Below are positions 35,260-48,000 of a stretch of DNA of 64,000 nt, one piece after another. The position numbers and the translations under genes were made by a program. Under the pieces are notes generated by a model that ran no database searches, was not told where the DNA came from, and saw only the letters and a list, made by a program, of their open reading frames with translations. The stretch's first letter is position 1. Each line of letters starts with the position of its first letter. Location of the stretch: assembly GCA_015499995.1 (NCBI GenBank), contig JADNRV010000002.1, forward strand, positions 1,054,001 to 1,118,000. The letters run 5' to 3'. The DNA comes from Flammula alnicola (taxonomy: Eukaryota; Basidiomycota; Agaricomycetes; Agaricales; Strophariaceae).

Positions 35260-35897
35260 ATGCTATCATTTTACCCTCAGCCAACTCCTTTGTCTCCAAA
35301 GGACAGCCCACGCCAGCAGGTACAACTTAGCGAAGTAAGATGGTGATTTGTTTCGATCCAAGAGGGCATCCACTCATCCAGTTTTTTTCTTCCTTTTTAT
35401 TAGTTGGGAAATCTTAATGATGCTGTAATATCATTCACGAAGTAAGTAATCTATAGCTGGCCACTGCGGTTGCTTGCTATTGTTGCCAACGCCGCGACAT
35501 ACTACATCCAGCCTGACTGTTCGGTCCGGAATAACTTCTATACGATTGCACTGCACAGTCCCGACTTGGAGTTCGTCAACAGATACTTGTAAGCATTCAT
35601 TGCTCTCGCATGGACTCCGATGTGATAGCATTACCCTACATATAGGTCTGGACCTTCATGACCTTCACGAATTACGCTCACGATTTCTTCTATTCATCCA
35701 CGATCTACTGGAGTCCCTTCGCTCGTCTGGGGTTCGTTGCAGAAGCATTCCTGTTGATCACATGTCGTCGCTAATATCTACCTAGATCTCTGCGTCGTAT
35801 TCGTTGGCGCCTTCGAGTTCATCATTATGCCTGGTCTGTCAAAAACCGGTCGATGTTGATATTTTGCAAAAATTATATCAATCCAGCAACACGCTGA
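35260..35897 (+). pseudogene. Small membrane protein gene, probably broken; family unknown
   Basis: ATG 35260 gives MLSFYPQPTPLSPKDSPRQQ; a normal intron (GTAAGATGG to TTATTAG) joins SE to LGNLNDAVISFT. In the same frame, after a TAA at 35443-35445, comes WPLRLLAIVANAATYYIQPD, a membrane-like segment, then NNFYTIALHSPDLEFVNRYL. A further intron leads to VWTFMTFTNYAHDFFYSSTI and YWSPFARLG. The stop lies in a 15-nt stretch, GTAAGTAATCTATAG (35442-35456), that looks like an intron but is far too short. After YWSPFARLG either a basic tail (stop near 35897) or a hydrophobic one (stop 35857-35859) is possible. I do not recognise the family. Nonsense mutation, shrunken intron or wrong model remain open. 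Confidence 0.4.
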
Positions 35898-36337
35898 AAA
35901 GGTGTGTAATCCGCCAATGTTCATGGGTTTTATTGAGATTCGCTGCAGAGAGCAAGTCACGCTAGTCGACCTGGATGACGGTCCTTGTTTGATCATAACA
36001 TAAAAGAGTTTTTTCTGCTTCTGCTTTCTCTGAATCACAGTTCTCTGGCGTTTCTGGTTACTTGGACATTGTCTGTATGATTGTAATCTCTCTCTGTACA
36101 ATAAATTTACACATGAAAGGTCATGACTTGGGGATGCTGAGTCAGGGGTAAAAAATTGGCCGCCCACGCCGCACGCGGTGTTGGTCCCTGCGAGTGGAAT
36201 CCACTGGCAAGTAAAAAACACATGAATGTGTATGGGCGTTACAGTCACATGTCACACCCCAAGCAATTGAATCGTTCAAATTTTGGTTCTTTCTAAGTAA
36301 CTGCTGGCGCTTCAAACTCGCTCTCTTCGTCTCTCTA
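35898..36337. other. ELO upstream region
   Basis: About 440 bases with a minus-strand open frame of no recognised type (about 36248-35778). Treated as promoter and spacer. Confidence 0.4.
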
Positions 36338-37556
36338 ATGGCTTCCCTCGCTGGCTTCCTTCTAGCAAAAATTCCCTATCGTCTTCCGACACATCTGTAC
36401 ACCTATGTCGAAGGAGTAACCCCACTTTCAACGGATAAGGCTGTAATCACGGCTCTTATTTCATACCTCGTCACCATATTTTCTATTCAAGCCTTTATGA
36501 CGAACCGACAACCTCTTAAACTTACCACATTATTCCAAATCCACAATGTCATCCTCAGCTCAGGGAGTGCTCTCCTCCTCGCCCTTATGTTGGAAGAAAT
36601 CCTACCGATGTGGTGGAACCGCGGCATACATTCCGCTCTATGTGCCGCGGAGTCGTGGACACCTGTGAGTTCATGATCGTTTTGACGCGTTTTTGCCTCC
36701 CTGACTCTTCTTTACACGACCAGAGAATGGAATTCTACTACATAGTTAACTATTACTTCAAGTATCTCGAGTTGTTGGACACCGTCTTCCTCGCACTCAA
36801 GAAGAAACCTCTACGTACGTCTTCATTTCATCTTCTTTTTAGCAAACGCTCAGTATTTTTTAGAATTTCTGCACGTTTTCCACCACTCGGCGACCGCTTT
36901 GCTCTGCTATACTCAACTGAACGGAAAAACCAGCATCGTAAGTGAACGTCGCGAATTGCACCGGATAATTTGACTTAGAGGAGATTTCTTAGTCATGGGC
37001 TGTGATCACCCTCAACCTGACAGTTCACGTTATCATGTGTAAGGAGTTGTTTTGCTCGTATCATTACTTGTTGCTGACGCGCTTTTTTAGATTATTATTA
37101 TTATGCAACAGCCGGCGGTGCTAAATTCTGGGTACAGTCTCTTTTCTCCATCATCCTTTCGGCATTCTGACTTTCATAATAATAGTGGAAGAAGTATTTG
37201 ACAAGTCTGCAAATCATTCAATTCGTTATCGATCTAGGAATTGTCTATTTCGGAAGTGAGTATTTCTCGTCGTCGTGTCAGCTACTCAGATTGACCGTCT
37301 GGTAGCATACGAGCGTGTGGCTTTCACATATTTCCCTTCCCTTCCTTATATTGGCAACTGCGCTGGATCTGAAAAGGCCGCTGCGTTTGGCTGCGCCCTG
37401 CTGACGAGCTACCTGTTCCTCTTCATCAACTTCTACTTCCAAACCTACAAGAAGCCCGCCATGAACAAGAAGCCTACCTCGAACGGGACTGCTAATGGGC
37501 ACGCCAACGGGAAAGCCAACGGGACTGCGTCAGTGACACGATATGTTTCATTTTGA
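36338..37556 (+). CDS. Fatty acid elongase, ELO family
   Basis: ER membrane 3-ketoacyl-CoA synthase that extends long and very-long acyl chains. It reads as several exons: [55 protein letters not shown]; then [20 protein letters not shown] with the conserved K-x-x-E-x-x-D-T; then FLHVFHHS, the catalytic HxxHH box; [36 protein letters not shown]; and [32 protein letters not shown] is followed by a low-complexity Asn/Gly/Lys tail ([18 protein letters not shown]). Seven hydrophobic stretches fit the ELO fold. It cannot be assigned to ELO1, 2 or 3 from reading alone; the acidic-basic motif spacing resembles ELO2/3. Confidence 0.9.
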
Positions 37557-38186
37557 TCAGAATCTGAACTTCATCACAGACACAAGAAGGACTGATCCTT
37601 TTTACTACGGGGGAGACAATCGAGTAATTACGAACTAAATGCGCCTATATACCTGGAACCTTACACTCGGCACTAATAATAGATGCTTGTCGGAATTGTT
37701 CCAACAGCATGAGCTTCCAATGTGTAATGACCTCGAATCTACAATACATACACCTGACTTCATTGTAGAGTTGGGATCGTTATACAATATTTGAGCTGAA
37801 TTCGTTGAGAATTTTGATTGGCCTATTTACCCCGCGAACACCGAAGGCAATAAGTTCCGAGCGTGCCCGACTTAAAATTGGTATATTCCGGAATGTAGTT
37901 AAATGCATCTATCTCAAGATTTTGTTGTCCGACGCTGATTGAGAGGTGGGCAACAGACACTGCCACTTAGAAAGATGCCGCGATGCAATTTGAATATGTA
38001 TAATTTATCTTTTCGCCGACGCATGCTACGAGCAGAGAATACCCCATTCAGAATGCTAGCTTTCTCAGGCGACGCCCCATCCAATCTGAGCGCCTGATTT
38101 CTCCTCGTCGGTAAATGGGCTCAAACTCACAAGAATAAAGCCCCATTATTTCCCAGCCCAACGTTGGTCCTTTCCATCCAGCTGCT
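37557..38186. other. Spacer between ELO and RasGAP genes
   Basis: About 630 bases, ELO 3' UTR and RasGAP promoter. No repeat or RNA gene noticed. Confidence 0.4.
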
Positions 38187-41100
38187 ATGTCCAATTCCTG
38201 GGACCACTACCCCTCAACATCTTCTGAAACCCCTCGAGAATTCCTCGTCTCTGTAGAGCTATATATCTCGAATGCCGCAGGCGCAACATTGCGAAAGGCA
38301 TGTGTTATGCTGAATTTCCCTTTTGTTGCTTTGTTGACGCGTCTCGATAGCCTCTTACAGACCGTAAGAAAGCTGATAAACGTGGTTCTTCTGGCGTTGA
38401 AGATATCAAACTCAGAGGTTAGTAACACCTTGCAACACTAATCGTTTGTACTCACCTGCTCCTACAGAGAAGTCTAGCTCGAGTTGGTTATCCCTTCAGA
38501 AGAGTCTGAGCGGAGCTGGCCATTGGAGATCTGCCACTTGTAGGCTCCTGGAGGAAGGAGACCGCTGTCTTCTTAATGTCTACGTTGACGTACGATCAAT
38601 TTTATGATGTCTAATACCAATCTAATCTCTGCTTGTTCCAGGAGAGCATTTTGTATCAGACGGTCTACATCCATCTCCTCAACCAAACAGATATACGACA
38701 AACAGACAACTCATTGTTCTATCGAAAGGATTGTTTGGGCATATTCTGCATAGCGTCAGCTCGTTCCATCAAATATATGTGTGCTATCTAATGCATGGTT
38801 TTAGAGGCCAACGATGGACTCCTTCGAACACAGCCGAACCATTGTACCTCCAGTTCCCAAATCCTGATACATCTTCAACGTGGCATGCCCTCCTCAAATC
38901 CTACGCTATCCCTGAGATATACGGCCGGTGGTTTTTCCCTATGGATGGAGGCTCGTACCGCATGTGGCGCCAAGTAGAACTCACTGTAATCCAGGGACGA
39001 AATCTGGGTCTTACAAGACATTTCAATGGCACCAACAATGGAGATTCTAATCCAGACAATGAAGGCGCCGACGTCGACATTTCATGTGAAATTCACCTTA
39101 ACGATATTCTCTGTAGTCGGACGACCGTGAAGAGGGGACTTGGCTCGCCAGATTGGCATGAGAGCTTCACATATCCAGGACTGCCTCCCTTCGAAAACTT
39201 AGACATTGTCGTTTGGAAAGAGAAGAAGCTACTCAAACCCTCTATCGTTGGCATTACTCGCATATCTTTGATAAACTTCCGCCGAGGGGATATTGTGGAA
39301 GGATGGTTTCCTGTCCTCCAAACCGGATCTATCGGAAGTGAAGTTCAGTTCGGTGAACTTCGCCTTAAAATTCGAGTGGATGAGTAAGACAGTTTATTCG
39401 AAGAGATGCCTTTTTGCTCATTAGCCTTCAAAGAGAAATCATCTTGCCTTATTCTTCCTACGCAAGGCTTATGCAGGTGAGCCATTGGAGCTCTTCGATT
39501 AATTTTCATTAGACTCATTTCATCTGCCAGACATGCAGTTCAAGGAGCATTTTAGACTGGATGTCAGATTTGGAGAATCGCTTGAAACTAAAGAGCATTT
39601 CTTCCCATTTAATGTCTGTCGCCGTTGCCACAAATGTTGTCATTGAACAAGTCCAAGAATATGCTTCTCGAGAAGTTGAAAATTCTGCCACATGTAAGTA
39701 CACTTCCTTACGTGTTGAATCCACACTAACCTACCTGAGACAGCACATCAGACATTATTTCGCGGAAACACTACTTTAACGAAAACAATCGAACTGTGCA
39801 TGACGTGGTACGGCAAGGCATTCCTCGAAGCCAGCATTGGCAACGTCTTGCGCAGACTCTGCACAGAAAAAATTGCAATCGAAGTCGACCCCATGCGAAG
39901 TGGAAAAGGTGCCAAAGATGTCGAACGCAATGTCGAGCAACTCATATATTGGTGCCACGAATTTTGGAACCAAATTTACTCCGTACGGGCGGAGTGTCCT
40001 AAGTACGTCAAGTTTATAGATTGTCTGTAATGTCAAAGCTTACACTTTCTTAGCGAAATGCGGATTCTTTTCAAAACCATCCGTAAAGTTGTCGAAAAGC
40101 GATACCGGCCTGACCCAACGTCTATAGATAACCACAATTACTTGCCCTGGCAAAGCGTTTCTGCTTTCTGCTTCTTGAGATTCATTGTTCCTGCTATCCT
40201 CCATCCACACCTCTTCGGTCTTTCACCAGGTTTGTGTTGACGTGGTCTTGACTTAAAGTCTATCTAATTTTTTCTCAGGTCTTCCCAGCCTTCCGGTGCA
40301 GAGAAGTTTGACCTTAATTGCCAAAGTAATCCAGAGTCTTGCCAATTTAAATGCTGTGAGTCTTTGTCGTCATTTTTCTTGTTACCAGCTAATATTTTGC
40401 TGACTTGAAACCAGACCTTACAGAAGGAAAGCTTCATGAGAGGAGTTCAAGATTTCCTGAAGGATAGTCTTCCTGCCATGATCGACTACATAGCCGTTGT
40501 ATCAACCCCGATAAGCGAAACACCTGCATCCACGACTCCAGGAGACGAGATGAACCGACATGATCGACTCAATATAGTCAACGCTCTCCGACAGCGAAAG
40601 AAAACTATGACCATTTTGGATCGAGAGTCTGTCCCGATCCTTCCGCACCTTCTCGACATTCCCAAACACTTGGCTATCATCACCTCCGCAGTCATTCGCA
40701 ATTCAGGAGATCTGAGGGCTCGACCCCGAACGGGAGATGATACAGATTTAGCAGTCGACGAGTTTTGTTCCAGATGCTTCGAGGTTGAAGAGGAGGCCCT
40801 GCTTCGAGTCAGCCAGCTGGCAACTAAATTGGCCTCCGAAGGTGGAAGACGCCAGTCTGTGCATGAAATCATTGTGGAGGGTTCTCTGGTTTCTGAACCT
40901 CTAGACGCAGAGATGCCCCGCTCACCCATTTCAGAAGTAACAAGCACAGTAATATCTGCAAGCGCTCGACCAACCCGCCGGCGAAAATCATTACGACCTT
41001 CAACGGCACCTTCTCCTACGGGTTCGACCAGCCCAAGTCGTCGTGAAATGTTCCTCGGTGGCGAGAATTCTCCCGCTGGTCCGCGGACCTTCACGCATAC

Positions 41101-41302
41101 CATGCCTGATGATTGGGACATACAGAACACCCGATCTCTGCATCATAAAGCACCATCCATCGACTCTTTCCCCTTAGTTGCTGCCCGTGATATCACAATG
41201 CCTGTCCGCTTACAACAACCAACGGAATCTCCTGTCGTCGATGTTGTGGATGATTCTGGGAAGCGGAAGAAAGGTTTGCTGAGAGGTATCCTCAGACGAT
41301 GA
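38187..41302 (+). CDS. C2 and RasGAP domain protein
   Basis: GTPase-activating protein for Ras. N-terminus MSNSWDHYPSTSSETPREFL; a PH-like region (SSSSWLSLQKSLSGAGHWRS; LLEEGDRCLLNVYVDESILY); a C2 domain (QVELTVIQGRNLGLTRHF; DISCEIHLNDILCSRTTVKR; SPDWHESFTY); then the RasGAP domain. That domain contains HQTLFRGNTTLTKTIELCM, whose Arg in LFRGNT is the arginine finger; FLEASIGNVLRRLC; and CFLRFIVPAILHPHLFGL with SLTLIAKVIQSLANL, the FLR...P and helix motifs of the family. A Ser/Pro-rich tail ends KRKKGLLRGILRR, TGA at 41300-41302. Two introns (before KSSSSWL and before QRWTPSN) keep frame only if the second AG of an AGAG acceptor is used. Confidence 0.88.
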
Positions 41303-41396
41303 CCGCCACATATAACTAACTGCACTATCTAACATCATTTAATGGGACTTTGGATTCTGAGTTAGAACGAGATATCCAGACAATGATGATAATTTA

Positions 41397-44300
41397 TTAG
41401 GGAGCTTGTGGAGTTGCCATTAGTGGTTTCTGTACTAATTTTTGTACCTCGGTAGCTACGTCTCCTGAAGTGCTCCGTACAGTCAATCGACACAACTGTA
41501 GAATACGAGTTAATTTTTTGTAAAAAGAAAAAAGTGTTGTGCATTACCTTGGCTTCTCGGTTGGGTTCTAACCTCAAAAGACATCCAACTTTACCCTCAA
41601 CGGACATGTGGAGTACTCCTGCGGCAACGAGGTTGTTTGGATTCGGGTCTATTTCCTCCAAGACATTCAAACGGTGTCCTGATACCACTTGGCGATTCTT
41701 CGTTAAATCGAGTTGCCCTGCACCAGTAAGATTTACCGGGAATACGATCTGGGCCTCCCGCTCGCCTCCTCCTATCAGCTTCCATCTCTCAAAGAAATCT
41801 GACTGGCCAAGCTTAACATGGTCAAAAAATTTCGTGAGGACGATAGGAAGTCGCATCGAGATTGTTTGGTGGGATCCAGCCAAGAAAGACACAGTCAGAA
41901 TAGGCGGCTTTGTGAAAACCTTCTTGCATTCTACGTGCAACAGCTGCTGTGTCTGGCTGCGTTGTGCAATAGTGCTGGGGGGTATCTTCGCAAAAGAAAC
42001 AGACAGTGCTTCTGGATCATCGACATGTAAAGTGGCGGTGAAGGATGTAAGAGGAGCATCGACTTTGTTTCCGAGATAGATGGCAAGCTGGCCGATATGG
42101 CCTTGATAACGAGATTTGATGCCAACTTGGATTTGTACGTCCTCGTAAAGAACGCCTTCGGCCGTGTAAGTTAGTTTATCGAACCAACGCTCGACATTAG
42201 CACCGGCAGTAAGACGCGGCCCCTTATCAGTATGTCTGGAGTCGAGAAGAGGCATAGCGGATGGGGGATTAGGTGAAGCGGATGATAGGTTCAAACCAGC
42301 AAGCGAACTCATGATGTCCTGGTTCACAGCGTCTGGACTGGCAACTGTGTTGTCGTTTCCAGCAACGTCCACCATTAGGGTTTTGCGTTTGGTGATTTCG
42401 CGGTCCAGATTGGCCTCCTTTCCACCATGCACCCAGGTTCGTTTATCTCCCGTATCTCCATGCTTGCGGTTAAGACTGCCCAATAAAGCGCTCACTCGCG
42501 GAGGGAAGGGAGGCATTTCCTCGCACACATTTTGAAGGAATTCGTCATCGTCTGGTCGTGACGCTAGTGCATAGAATTCGCAAGCACGTTGTTGGAGTTC
42601 AGCATCGAGTACGTGGCGATAACGCTCGAAGATGTTCAACAGTTGGGGTTTAATTTCGGGGAATACATTTACCCATTTGATGTAAGTCGATAAAAGAAGT
42701 GCGCGGGTAGATGCTACGCAGAATTGCGACTTCGAATGGAGGAGCTGGAATTGTTCTGCTGGACTATACCCAAGTTCATTGGCAATAAGATGGCCATATT
42801 CGCCGAGGATATAACCTTGCTAACCATTAGTATTGGCTTGGCTTCTTAAGGAGAATTGACCTACCTCCGACTTTGACAAGACTTTCATGTGTTGAAGGGG
42901 CTTTCAGATGCTCAAAGACAGCTTTCGCAGCATATTCTTGCAAATCCTCAGTGTTTGTCACGATTTGTACAACTCGATACCATACTTCATCACCAACATG
43001 CTCTCCAGCAGTGCTGATGAGTTGCAGGATCATATCGACGTACCACTTGTAGGAATTGGCGTATTTCTCTGTCAAAATTGCGATCTTGAGCACCATCTCT
43101 TCCCTCAGGGCATAGTCTGCAACCCTGAGATACCTCAGGAGCTCGCCAACGATGAGCTCTGAGTTGTCCACGTCGCACATGCTGTAGAGAAGATCCAAGG
43201 CACGACGTCGAACGGAAATATCTTTATCGCGAAGTGACAGGATGATGGTGTTCTGGTGCTTCTTTATCGACTCCAAGGATTCAGCTCTAGCCGCGAGATG
43301 TGCCATCGTGTCAAGGCCCAAGTACCTTACATTGGTTTCCTTGGACGAGATAAAGCGCGCAAGTAGCACAGCAGCTGTGCCAACAAGAGGCGAGTTTGTG
43401 TCCAAGTGGATAGCAAGCGAGATCGCTTCGAATAGTACGGCATGCTGAGCGTTGTTGTGCTGAATATTACGCGTCGGCTCAGCGCAGTTATTCATGATAG
43501 TTTGCAACACCTGATGAAGGATGGAACTTAATGTGGGATCCTCTAGAATCAATTCGTGCATTAGTTCTGGTGCAAATATGTATGCAAATGAGCGGCTAAC
43601 CAGACGGAGGGTAATATTGCAGCAACCGGAGGAGTTTCACTTGAAGCCAGGGCGAGGGAACCTTGTAGTATGCATATGTCGCTGAATATTCGTGTTCAAT
43701 GACAAGCTGGAGAAATCTGTTAGAAAATACGAAACAAATAAGGCTGTGTGGCGTACACGGTTCAATCGGTCTACAGCTTTTGTATAACAAACAGCGAAGG
43801 CATCCAAATTGTCTTGTGCCAAAGCCATGACCAGACTTGTTACGCAGATCACTACTCCCTATTGCGCTTGGTCAACTTGGGACATAATTGTGATGTGGTT
43901 TGTTCACTCACCAGATCTTGGTCATCCATAATTGATACGATTCGGAGAGCCCATTCCGCAGCAGGTATAACTTCAGGGTGTTTGCGGTATAATCGTAGAA
44001 GAGTCAATGCCGCCTTTTTCTTCACGAAACTCTGCGATGTACTGTCGATTATATGAGAAGTTGGGAAAGGCTGGAAGGACGTGATACTGACGGAGATATG
44101 AGTAAGCGATGCACGTCTTCCGCAAGGGCTTCGGCCATCTCGCTTCCACCGACATTGGCTATGGCATGCAAGGCAAGGCAGTTGTCGACTTCATTGTTAG
44201 AGTCTAAATCTTTGCGTATTGAATTGACGACCAGGCGCAGGAAGTCCGAGTTCTCGTGCATAAGCAGCGTGACAGCAAGATATCCCTGCAGAGAGCATTA

Positions 44301-44757
44301 ACCAAGTCATGGATCGCACAAGAGAGACAGCACGCGTACGATTTGCTTCTCGCTGTATTTTGAACTCGATATAAGGTTGACGGCTTCCATATGCCCGACA
44401 TCGACTTTGTAACCCAAGATATAGGTGAAGATGATCTTTGCTACATATCTAAAGAGAGGGTTCAGAGGCGACTAACATGGAAAGTCGTAGAACACACTTC
44501 TTCTTCTGGTATCCGTCCAAGTTACCGTCTGCATCAAAAGTCGCCTCAAAGCGTTCTCGTAAATAGGGAAAAGATTCTCGAACCTTTAAATTTCTTTCGG
44601 ATATTAGCCATTTCCTTGTTAATCCTTTTCTCCTCAAGCTCCTTAACCCTCGCCCACGAATATCCGCAATAAACTATGCACACACTGAGCATGACTCTAC
44701 GAGCGCGATATCTCATTTCCTTCGCACCTGGGTGAGTCCACGCATACTAGTCGCCAT
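41397..44757 (-). CDS. APL3: AP-2 adaptor complex, alpha subunit
   Basis: Large subunit of the clathrin adaptor AP-2 for endocytosis at the plasma membrane. Trunk repeats include [102 protein letters not shown] and [21 protein letters not shown] hinge near 42400-42200 precedes the alpha-ear ([36 protein letters not shown]). It ends [17 protein letters not shown] at 41399-41397. Start ATG 44757 ([10 protein letters not shown]). Anomaly: exon 2 reads FIADIRG in one frame and [14 protein letters not shown] in another, a one-base shortfall at the G run opposite 44653-44655. Either the gene is broken or a base is missing from the assembly. Confidence 0.92.
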
Positions 44758-45097
44758 CTTGACGGTTCAAATTGTTTGAGTAGGTTAGTTAGGGTATGAT
44801 TGAAAAGCCAAAGGAAGGTAGAAATGTAGGTCGAGCGTAAGCTGCTTTATGATTTCGTCCCTAATATCAGATCATGGTTTAAGTGGCTCACGCGCTCACG
44901 TGGGTCGGAGATCAGAGTCCAGGGTCCGGACAGTCCGGACGATCGCTACAGGACACGACTTGGACGATGGTTCCAATATTTAACGTTGAAATAGCATATA
45001 TTGCAGAACTTATAATAAGAGATATTATACTATACATCCCAGCTTTTATGTATGTCCCAGCTGCTGCGAATATATAACGGCAGCAAGATATCTAGAT
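44758..45097. promoter_or_regulatory. AP-2 alpha promoter with paired palindromes
   Basis: About 340 bases between the AP-2 alpha start and the helicase stop, both minus. It contains GTCCGGAC twice, separated by one base (44934-44941 and 44943-44950), each a perfect 8-bp palindrome, and CACGTG at 44897-44902. They lie about 140-190 bp upstream of the AP-2 alpha ATG. Inverted CGG/CCG half-sites are what Zn2Cys6 regulators bind; this use is inferred. Confidence 0.4.
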
Positions 45098-48000
45098 CTA
45101 AAACCTGCGTTGAAAGCGACTTGGCGTCCCTGGTCGCGATTGATAATAGTTCGGTGTCGAGTAACCAGAAATCGATCCTCCAGGGCCCCCAGGCAGACGC
45201 ATTGCAGACGAGAACGGCGACCCAATCGGTGTAGCTGCTCGTGATTGTTGTCTCGACTGTGTCGCTATCCGCTCATCGCTGTACCGATTCAGGATGCCCA
45301 CGACGTCCCTCGTCACAACATCCAAATCCTGGATCTCTTCACTAGAAAGCGAGTAATCCGTCCTTTCCTCCTCATCTCCAGACTCAGTCTCGTGCTCCTC
45401 CTCGCGAGGAAGGATGGGCAGATTTTGGCCTTTGCGCTGGCGGCTCATGGTGATGCCCTCGAAGACCCGAAGCATGCACGCCTCGATCGACTTTTTCAGA
45501 CGTTGCACGTCGTCCAAAGTTCTGATATCGCCCATGATGGGAAGCCAGTCATCGCACTCCATCCACGCTCGACCACCTCCACATTGTAAGCACCAAACAA
45601 AATATAAGTCAACGGATCTATCCGTGTAGTCGTCACAAGGTACGTCGCAGCACCACCGGTGCCAGTTTCGTTTCTTCGTTTGTCTGCGAATGCGTACAGT
45701 TGTTTCTCTTCAGGGAAGATACCCTCTGCAGGTGCTTCGCGTTTCCGGTTGTTAACACTTGAAGGGTGAATCATAGCGACCTATGAATGGCAGCAAAGCC
45801 ATCAATAAAATACGTCTGACCTGAACGAACGAAAAAAGAAACTTACTTTGTCGTTTATTGTCCGATACGTCCTCTCTCCAACCCGAATGCCAAACTTGGG
45901 CTGACAAGCAATGGCGATCAATGCAGCCAACAACGGCAGCGAATCCTGGTTCGCATTAAGCTCAGGCGGAACGACCAAATTCCTGGGAGCATTATTCATC
46001 CCAAAGGACAACCCCCCATTGTTGAACTGTCCTCCAGCCGAAACCTCAATGACACCGGCGCGATACATCGCCTGCAGCAGATGGCCCTTGGTCTTCTGGA
46101 TTAGGAGCAGCGTCGGTTTCGATAGGAAGTTGTCTATGCAGAACCTGTTCGCCGTATTGTACTCTCCGCGCGATTGAAGAGCCCACCATGCATTGAATGC
46201 CCGCAGGGTGGCGAGCGCATCGGATCTGAACCCGTCCGGAGACCAAGACTCCTTCTTTGCCTGTGCGACCTGCCTGATATGCATCGGCGCCATGAACGGG
46301 TCGCGATTCGACAATATCGCAGCCAGCGCCAGGGCATTGTCCAAGCACCTGAAGAAACTGCCATAGAGCACCAGCCTTCCCATCTGCACGTCCACGGGCA
46401 GCTGTAGAAGCACCCTACCCAGAGAGGTCAGGTTCTTCTCCGAATCCAGGGCGCCAACCATCTGGAGGTCCTTCATCGCCGCATGCACTCTCGTCGGGTC
46501 CGGAGGCTCAATAGCTGCTGCCAAGACTTCCTCGACAGACATACCCGTAAAGTTGAGCGCCTTGACATGCATCACGACGTTACTCAAATCGACACGCTTC
46601 ATCTCGACAGTCTGGTATGGATGGAGCGCTTCCGCATGCGCCTTGCTGAGGATACCATAGTACTCTCCCGACCTGTGTCTTCCAGCGCGCCCAGCACGCT
46701 GGTTGAGATTCGAGGACCCAACCCACGCGGAGACGAGCGACGACATGTGCCTGTCCGGATCGTAGCGCTGTTCCTTGATCTTGGCCGTGTCTATAACGTA
46801 CACCACGTCTGGGATTGTAATCGATGTTTCCGCGATGTTCGTCGCCAGGATGATGCGACGCACGCCAGGGGCCGGAGGTTCGAAGACGGCTTGTTGCTCT
46901 GCCAGTGGAATGGTCGAGTGCAAGAGGTGCAACGAATACTTGTTCGAGCTGAAATTAATCCTCAAAGGTCCGAGAGGTGACAACAGCATCTTTTGCGTCG
47001 CGGATATCTCCTCCCACCCGGGCAGGAACACCAAGACATGACCGTCGTCCGAAGTCTCCAACACGTGCGAGATGGTAGCTGCAATCAATGGGTACGGAAG
47101 CTCGACATCTTCCTCCCGTATTTCTGTCCTGGGAGCCCTAACACCCAAATTCCGAGCAGCTTCAGGACCCAGCTCCTTGTAGATATACTTTTGTACATTC
47201 TCCTCCTCCATCACCCAACGTGTTGTCGGGGTGATGAGTTTCGGAACATAATCCTCCATGAAAGATTTCGTAACGGGGAACGACCTTCCAGGGACGCTGA
47301 TAACATTGGCAGGAATGCCCGCTTCATCGGCAAAATACTGGCGGAAAAGAGTCGGATCGATGGTGGCACTCATAAGCACGATCTTCAAAGTCTGACCCTT
47401 GGCCTTTTTGTGGGCCAAAAGTTGCTTTAGGATGACCAGAAGCAGATCCGTGTCGACGTCGCGCTCGTGGACCTCATCGACGATGATATGCGTGACGTTC
47501 TCCAAAGACCGTTGGCCGTGTTCATCTTGGCCTGACAAAGCGGACTGCAGCTGCTTCAGAAACACACCCGTCGTGCAAAACGTCACCGAGCCATCTGCTT
47601 CCGGTGGCTTCGCCTCGAAACGAACAAGATACCCAATCGTCTTGCCGACCTGCTCTCCTCTCTCCTTCGCCACCCGGTCCGCAACGCTAATCGCCGCCAA
47701 CCTACGAGGCTGGGTGCAGATAACATTACACTTGGCGCCCTCCTCCCTCTCAATATAGTCATCTAGAATCAGCTGGGGGATTTGTGTCGTCTTTCCCGAG
47801 CCAGTAGCCGCCATGCAGATAGTGACGTCATTGTTGGCGATGTGGGATAGCACATCCTTCGCCTGGGCATACACCGGCAACGCCATGCGCGTATTCCGCA
47901 TACTCTCCATCTTCGGGTCCTCCAGGTATGCTTTCCTGTGCTCTAGCAACCGCTGCGACTTGGCTACTAGGTTCGTGTGACGCCGCCACGGCCTGTTGTG

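Noticed and set aside
36000..36248. Minus frame of up to 156 codons upstream of ELO
   Set aside because: No recognised motif and it starts in an AT-rich promoter region.
40486..41130. 214-codon minus frame antisense to the RasGAP gene
   Set aside because: Mirror of the Ser/Pro/Arg-rich RasGAP tail; the plus strand has clear family motifs and splice sites.
46483..47758. Several plus-strand frames of 90-165 codons inside the helicase
   Set aside because: Antisense shadows of a GC-rich 900-codon exon with full helicase motifs.
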